Of a stretch of 7,697 bases of DNA, positions 5,478-7,697 are shown piece by piece. The position numbers were made by a program, and so were the translations under genes. How positions within the stretch are numbered: the first letter of the stretch is position 1; every line of letters starts with the position of its first letter. The DNA is from an uncultured Kroppenstedtia sp. GTDB taxonomy: Bacteria; Bacillota; Bacilli; Thermoactinomycetales; DSM-45169. The stretch is from NCBI GenBank assembly GCA_959600065.1, contig CAUGKZ010000070.1, positions 1-7,697 of the forward strand, read 5' to 3'. Below the pieces are notes generated by a model, which made no database searches, had not been told where the DNA came from, and saw nothing but the letters and a program-made list of their open reading frames with translations.

Positions 5478-7184
5478 CTACTGAGTCCATTTTTTTACTT
5501 TGTCCTTATTTTTCTCCACCCATTCCGCAGCTGCTTGCTCCGGTTCTTTTCCGCCATCAATCATCAACATCACTTCCCCCATATCCTCCGGGGTCCAATA
5601 AAACTGGTCCATGATTTGATAAGCTTCGGGGTTTTTCTCTTTCAAATCTTTGCTGACAATGGTATGGATCTCCTCGGACTGCCCAAACTCTTTTTTGGGA
5701 TCATCGAGGAATTTCAGTTGGAATTTAGCAAACTTCCAATGAGGTTGCCAACCAACCACGACGATGGGTTTCTTTTCTTTATAAGCCTTAGCCAGGGAAG
5801 AAGCCATCGCCGCACTGGAACTCTCCACCAACTCCATATCCAGATCGTAATCTTTGATCAGCTTTTCCGTCTGCTTATTCATGTTGGCCCCTGCCTCGAT
5901 CCCGATGATCTGGTGATCAAATTGGTCTGCATCCTTTTTTAGATCATTGATGGAGTTCGCTTTTACATATTGGGGGACCACTAAGCCCAGCTGAGTTCCC
6001 TTCAGGTTGGGCCCCAGATCTTCCAGTTTTCCTTTGTACTTGTCCATATAGTTTCGATGTTGAACGGGAAGCCATGCGGCTACGCTTCCATCCGCATCCC
6101 CACTGGCTACTGCCGCAAACATCGGCCCCACATCCACTTCCTGCATCTTCACCTGAAAACCTTGATCCTCCAGAACTTTCTTCAGCACATGAGTACTAGC
6201 CACCTCAGAATCCCAGTTCACATAGGTCAGCGTCACACGATCCTTCTCCGGATCCTGGGGTGTATACAGTGTGAAAACCGCCAAAGCCGCAATAAGGAAA
6301 AGAACCAGCCAAATCCACCCACGCCGATTTCCTTTCCCCTTGTGACTTTTCGCTTTTTGACGTTCACGCCCCAAGCTCTGAGTGACACGGTCCAGTACGA
6401 TCGCGATGATCACGATACAAAGGCCGCCTTCAAACCCTTTCCCCACTTCCAAGCGGGTGATGGACTGCAGAACCACTGTGCCCAATCCACCCGCCCCGAT
6501 CATCGAGGCGATCACCACCATGGATAGTGAAAGCATAATCGTCTGGTTGATCCCCGCCATGATCGTGGGCTTGGCCAGCGGGAGTTGAACCTTGAACAAT
6601 TTTTGGATCGACGTAGACCCAAACGCATCCGCAGCTTCGATCAGATCTGCCGACACCTGACGAATCCCAAGATTGGTCAGACGGATCGTTGGCGGCATGG
6701 AGAAAATAATTGAGGCAATGATACCGGGAACCGCCCCCAGGGAGAAAAAGAAGACTGCCGGAATCAGATAGACAAAAGCCGGCATCGTCTGCATGAAGTC
6801 CAACACCGGCGTGATCAGGTGTTGGGAAGACCGGCTACGGGAAGTCCAGATGCCGAGAGGCAACCCGATGATAATGGACAGCAATGTGGCAGTCAACACC
6901 ATAGCGATCGTTTCAACGCTTGCCTCCCAATACCCCAGGTTGTCAATTAATAAACAACCGAAAAAAGTGAGCAATGCGATGGATAACCGACTCGCCCAAA
7001 AGACGAGCACCGTCAATACCAGGGCTGTAATCATCGACGGCAGGATCATCAACGCAGATTGGAAGAAAGACACCGTCGGTTCAATCAACTCAGTAATCAT
7101 GGCAAACAATGGTGCCAAATGCACTTGGAGCCAGTCCACAATTTGATCGACCCATTTATCCATGGGAATTTTGGGAAAACTCAT
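5478..7184 (-). CDS. glycine betaine/proline betaine ABC transporter, permease fused to substrate-binding domain (OpuABC type)
   Basis: A 568-residue fusion similar in layout to the OpuABC (BusAB) subunit of Lactococcus lactis OpuA. Residues 1-270 are the permease: a N-terminal amphipathic region (1-30), several membrane helices, and the ATPase-coupling EAA loop EAADAFG to LPLAKPTI (183-208). A basic linker (276-288) leads to an anchoring helix (289-307) that places residues 315-568, the betaine-binding domain, outside the cell. The likely aromatic cage is Trp324 (VNWDSEVAS), Trp371 (AAWLP) and Trp479 (VGWQPHW). ATG at 7184 is preceded by GGGGTGAAGG. The start overlaps by ATGA the stop of a small upstream ORF. 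No complete cognate ATPase (OpuAA) gene is in the window, so as seen here the transporter is incomplete unless an ATPase is supplied from elsewhere. Transcription ends at the shared terminator. Confidence 0.92.
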   Translation of the reverse strand: MSFPKIPMDKWVDQIVDWLQVHLAPLFAMITELIEPTVSFFQSALMILPSMITALVLTVLVFWASRLSIALLTFFGCLLIDNLGYWEASVETIAMVLTATLLSIIIGLPLGIWTSRSRSSQHLITPVLDFMQTMPAFVYLIPAVFFFSLGAVPGIIASIIFSMPPTIRLTNLGIRQVSADLIEAADAFGSTSIQKLFKVQLPLAKPTIMAGINQTIMLSLSMVVIASMIGAGGLGTVVLQSITRLEVGKGFEGGLCIVIIAIVLDRVTQSLGRERQKAKSHKGKGNRRGWIWLVLFLIAALAVFTLYTPQDPEKDRVTLTYVNWDSEVASTHVLKKVLEDQGFQVKMQEVDVGPMFAAVASGDADGSVAAWLPVQHRNYMDKYKGKLEDLGPNLKGTQLGLVVPQYVKANSINDLKKDADQFDHQIIGIEAGANMNKQTEKLIKDYDLDMELVESSSAAMASSLAKAYKEKKPIVVVGWQPHWKFAKFQLKFLDDPKKEFGQSEEIHTIVSKDLKEKNPEAYQIMDQFYWTPEDMGEVMLMIDGGKEPEQAAAEWVEKNKDKVKKWTQ

Positions 7185-7309
7185 GATCCTTCACCCCGCT
7201 TTCGGCGAGAGTCGAGATCATCCATACTTCTCCCCGAAACCCACTTCACAGCCGACTCCGGAGAAGTGTCTGAACATCTGATGAGATCTTTCGCTGTAGT
7301 TACCTTCAA
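7181..7309 (-). pseudogene. 42-codon ORF, probable N-terminal remnant of the OpuAA/ProV-type ATPase gene
   Basis: The ORF starts at TTG (complement of 7307-7309) behind an ideal AAAGGAG with 7-nt spacing and ends in a TGA that overlaps the opuABC start as ATGA. This is the arrangement expected for the gene translated just before opuABC. The peptide begins MKVTTAKDLIRC and contains SPESAVKWVSGRSMDDL (residues 16-32). As I recall the family, OpuAA/ProV ATPases begin with a similar stretch, K-[ND]-L followed about nine residues later by PEEALKLLEEGKSKEEI; with one gap most positions are identical or conservative. After residue ~33 it turns into DSRRKRGEGS and stops, with no Walker A, signature or Walker B. 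The simplest reading is a large internal deletion of the ATPase gene that left its start, and perhaps its last codons. Alternatively it is a leader peptide or a chance ORF. The family alignment is from memory. Confidence 0.5.
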
Positions 7310-7316
7310 AAACAAT

Positions 7317-7323
7317 CTCCTTT
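7317..7323 (-). promoter_or_regulatory. ribosome binding site of the small ORF upstream of opuABC
   Basis: AAAGGAG (complement of 7317-7323) lies 7 nt before the TTG at 7309. It is as good as any site in the window, and argues that translation really starts here and couples into opuABC. Confidence 0.65.
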
Positions 7324-7463
7324 CGATGTCATTTTTTTCAATCTACTTGTGAAAACTCAACCATTGATAGTTTAACATAGATCGATTTGGTGATTTAAAG
7401 CATATCTAACAGATGGCGGTAAATCGGAAACTTATACTCTGACTTGCATGAGAGATGGACAAG

Positions 7464-7571
7464 CAGGGCTTTGAATTAACCTAAAGTGGATGACGGAAAC
7501 GAAACGATCTTTTTCGTTCTTCCCATTGTCTCCATCGTAAAATATGGCTTGAGGGGACGGGGATGGTGGGC
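7464..7571 (+). repeat. dispersed ~110 bp structured repeat, copy B
   Basis: Starts CAGGGCT (7464-7470) and ends GATGGTGGGC. It aligns along its length with the reverse complement of copy A, with 28 consecutive identical bases (7532-7559). Potential stems are AACGAAA with TTTCGTT (7498-7504 and 7512-7518, 7 bp), flanked by GGA-t-GAC with GTCTCC (7488-7494 and 7528-7533), and CCATC with GATGG (7532-7536 and 7562-7566); the last two share bases and may be alternatives. It is non-coding, about 280 bp upstream of opuABC and pointing away from it. Confidence 0.8.
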
Positions 7572-7644
7572 AATATATCATGGCGGTCAAGTCAACGAGA
7601 TGAACTTAGACGAAGATCTAATCCATTGGGAATATATACGCAGT

Positions 7645-7697
7645 CAGGGCTGTTGATTAACCAGAAAATGGGCAGCGGAAGGGAGTCGTGTGCTGCC
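7645..7697 (+). repeat. dispersed repeat, copy C, diverged and cut by the window edge
   Basis: CAGGGCTGTTGATTAACC (7645-7662) matches the first 18 bases of copy B with few changes. The next ~20 bases align as GGGCAGCGGAA versus GGATGACGGAA. After that the sequence differs, but a perfect 6-bp stem GGCAGC with GCTGCC (7671-7676 and 7692-7697) sits where copy B has GGA-t-GAC. It follows copy B in the same orientation, 181 bp start to start. It runs to the window end, so the full length is unknown. Confidence 0.6.

Larger units (their letters stand above)
7310..7697. other. non-coding region upstream of the opuABC transcription unit
   Basis: About 390 bp with no convincing gene. It should contain the minus-strand promoter for the small ORF and opuABC, but I see only weak candidates (for example TTAAAT and TTAAAC 17 bp apart, complement of about 7371-7399). 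From 7464 on it is largely repeat: copy B (7464-7571) and the start of copy C (7645-7697). Nothing recognisable fills 7572-7644. Confidence 0.55.

Noticed and set aside
6057..6527. Plus-strand open frame antisense to opuABC
   Set aside because: The opposite strand holds conserved OpuABC domains. This frame has the low-complexity His/Pro/Arg composition of a shadow and no good ribosome binding site.
7059..7352. Plus-strand open frame covering the opuABC start
   Set aside because: It is opposite the opuABC start and the small TTG ORF, both of which have good ribosome binding sites on the minus strand; its product shows no recognisable features.
7310..7463. Riboswitch upstream of opuABC
   Set aside because: I could match no known riboswitch core, and the space between the small ORF and copy B has no stable multi-stem fold or terminator that I can see.
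4336..7697. CRISPR array
   Set aside because: The repeats are ~110 bp, far apart and in both orientations; there are no short regularly spaced repeats.

Overview
The window looks like chromosomal DNA from a low-to-moderate GC Gram-positive bacterium of the Bacillales type. The evidence is strong AGGAGG-like ribosome binding sites, GTG and TTG starts, a lipoprotein solute-binding protein, and close resemblance to Bacillus subtilis YclNOPQ and to the OpuA family. A Thermoactinomycetaceae-like host is possible, but that is a guess the sequence alone does not prove.

Layout. (1) Positions 1-1090, minus strand: a multi-spanning permease of the ArsP_1/DUF318 (YraQ/YcgR) superfamily, followed by what looks like the ribosome binding site and ATG of another minus-strand gene that runs off the left edge. 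(2) Positions 1091-1558: a divergent intergenic region. It holds a sigma-A type promoter (1467-1494) and a good match to a Fur box (1509-1523) in front of (3) yclN-yclO-yclP (1559-4201), a tightly overlapping plus-strand operon for two FecCD permeases and the ATPase of a catecholate/petrobactin-type ferric siderophore importer. (4) Positions 4202-4476: a gap occupied by repeat sequence that separates the operon from (5) yclQ, the lipoprotein siderophore receptor (4477-5418). (6) A strong bidirectional terminator (5421-5447) separates yclQ from the convergent (7) opuABC-like gene (7184 down to 5478), a fusion of glycine betaine permease and substrate-binding domain. (8) Directly upstream of it, overlapping by ATGA, is a 42-codon TTG-started ORF (7309-7181) with an ideal ribosome binding site. 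Its sequence resembles the first ~35 residues of the OpuAA/ProV ATPase, whose full gene is absent here. (9) Positions 7310-7697: non-coding, with further repeat copies.

How the genes work together: YclQ captures the ferric siderophore outside the membrane, YclN/YclO form the channel, YclP hydrolyses ATP, and Fur probably represses the set when iron is sufficient. OpuABC would take up compatible solutes under osmotic stress but needs an ATPase that is not encoded intact in this window.

Two observations stand out. The first is the apparent remnant of the OpuA ATPase gene, still translationally coupled to opuABC. The second is a ~110 bp dispersed repeat with two full copies in opposite orientation (4336-4448 and 7464-7571), one copy cut by the window edge (7645-7697) and one possible deleted copy (4257-4312). 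Its potential stems are kept in place while the sequence of the arms changes.
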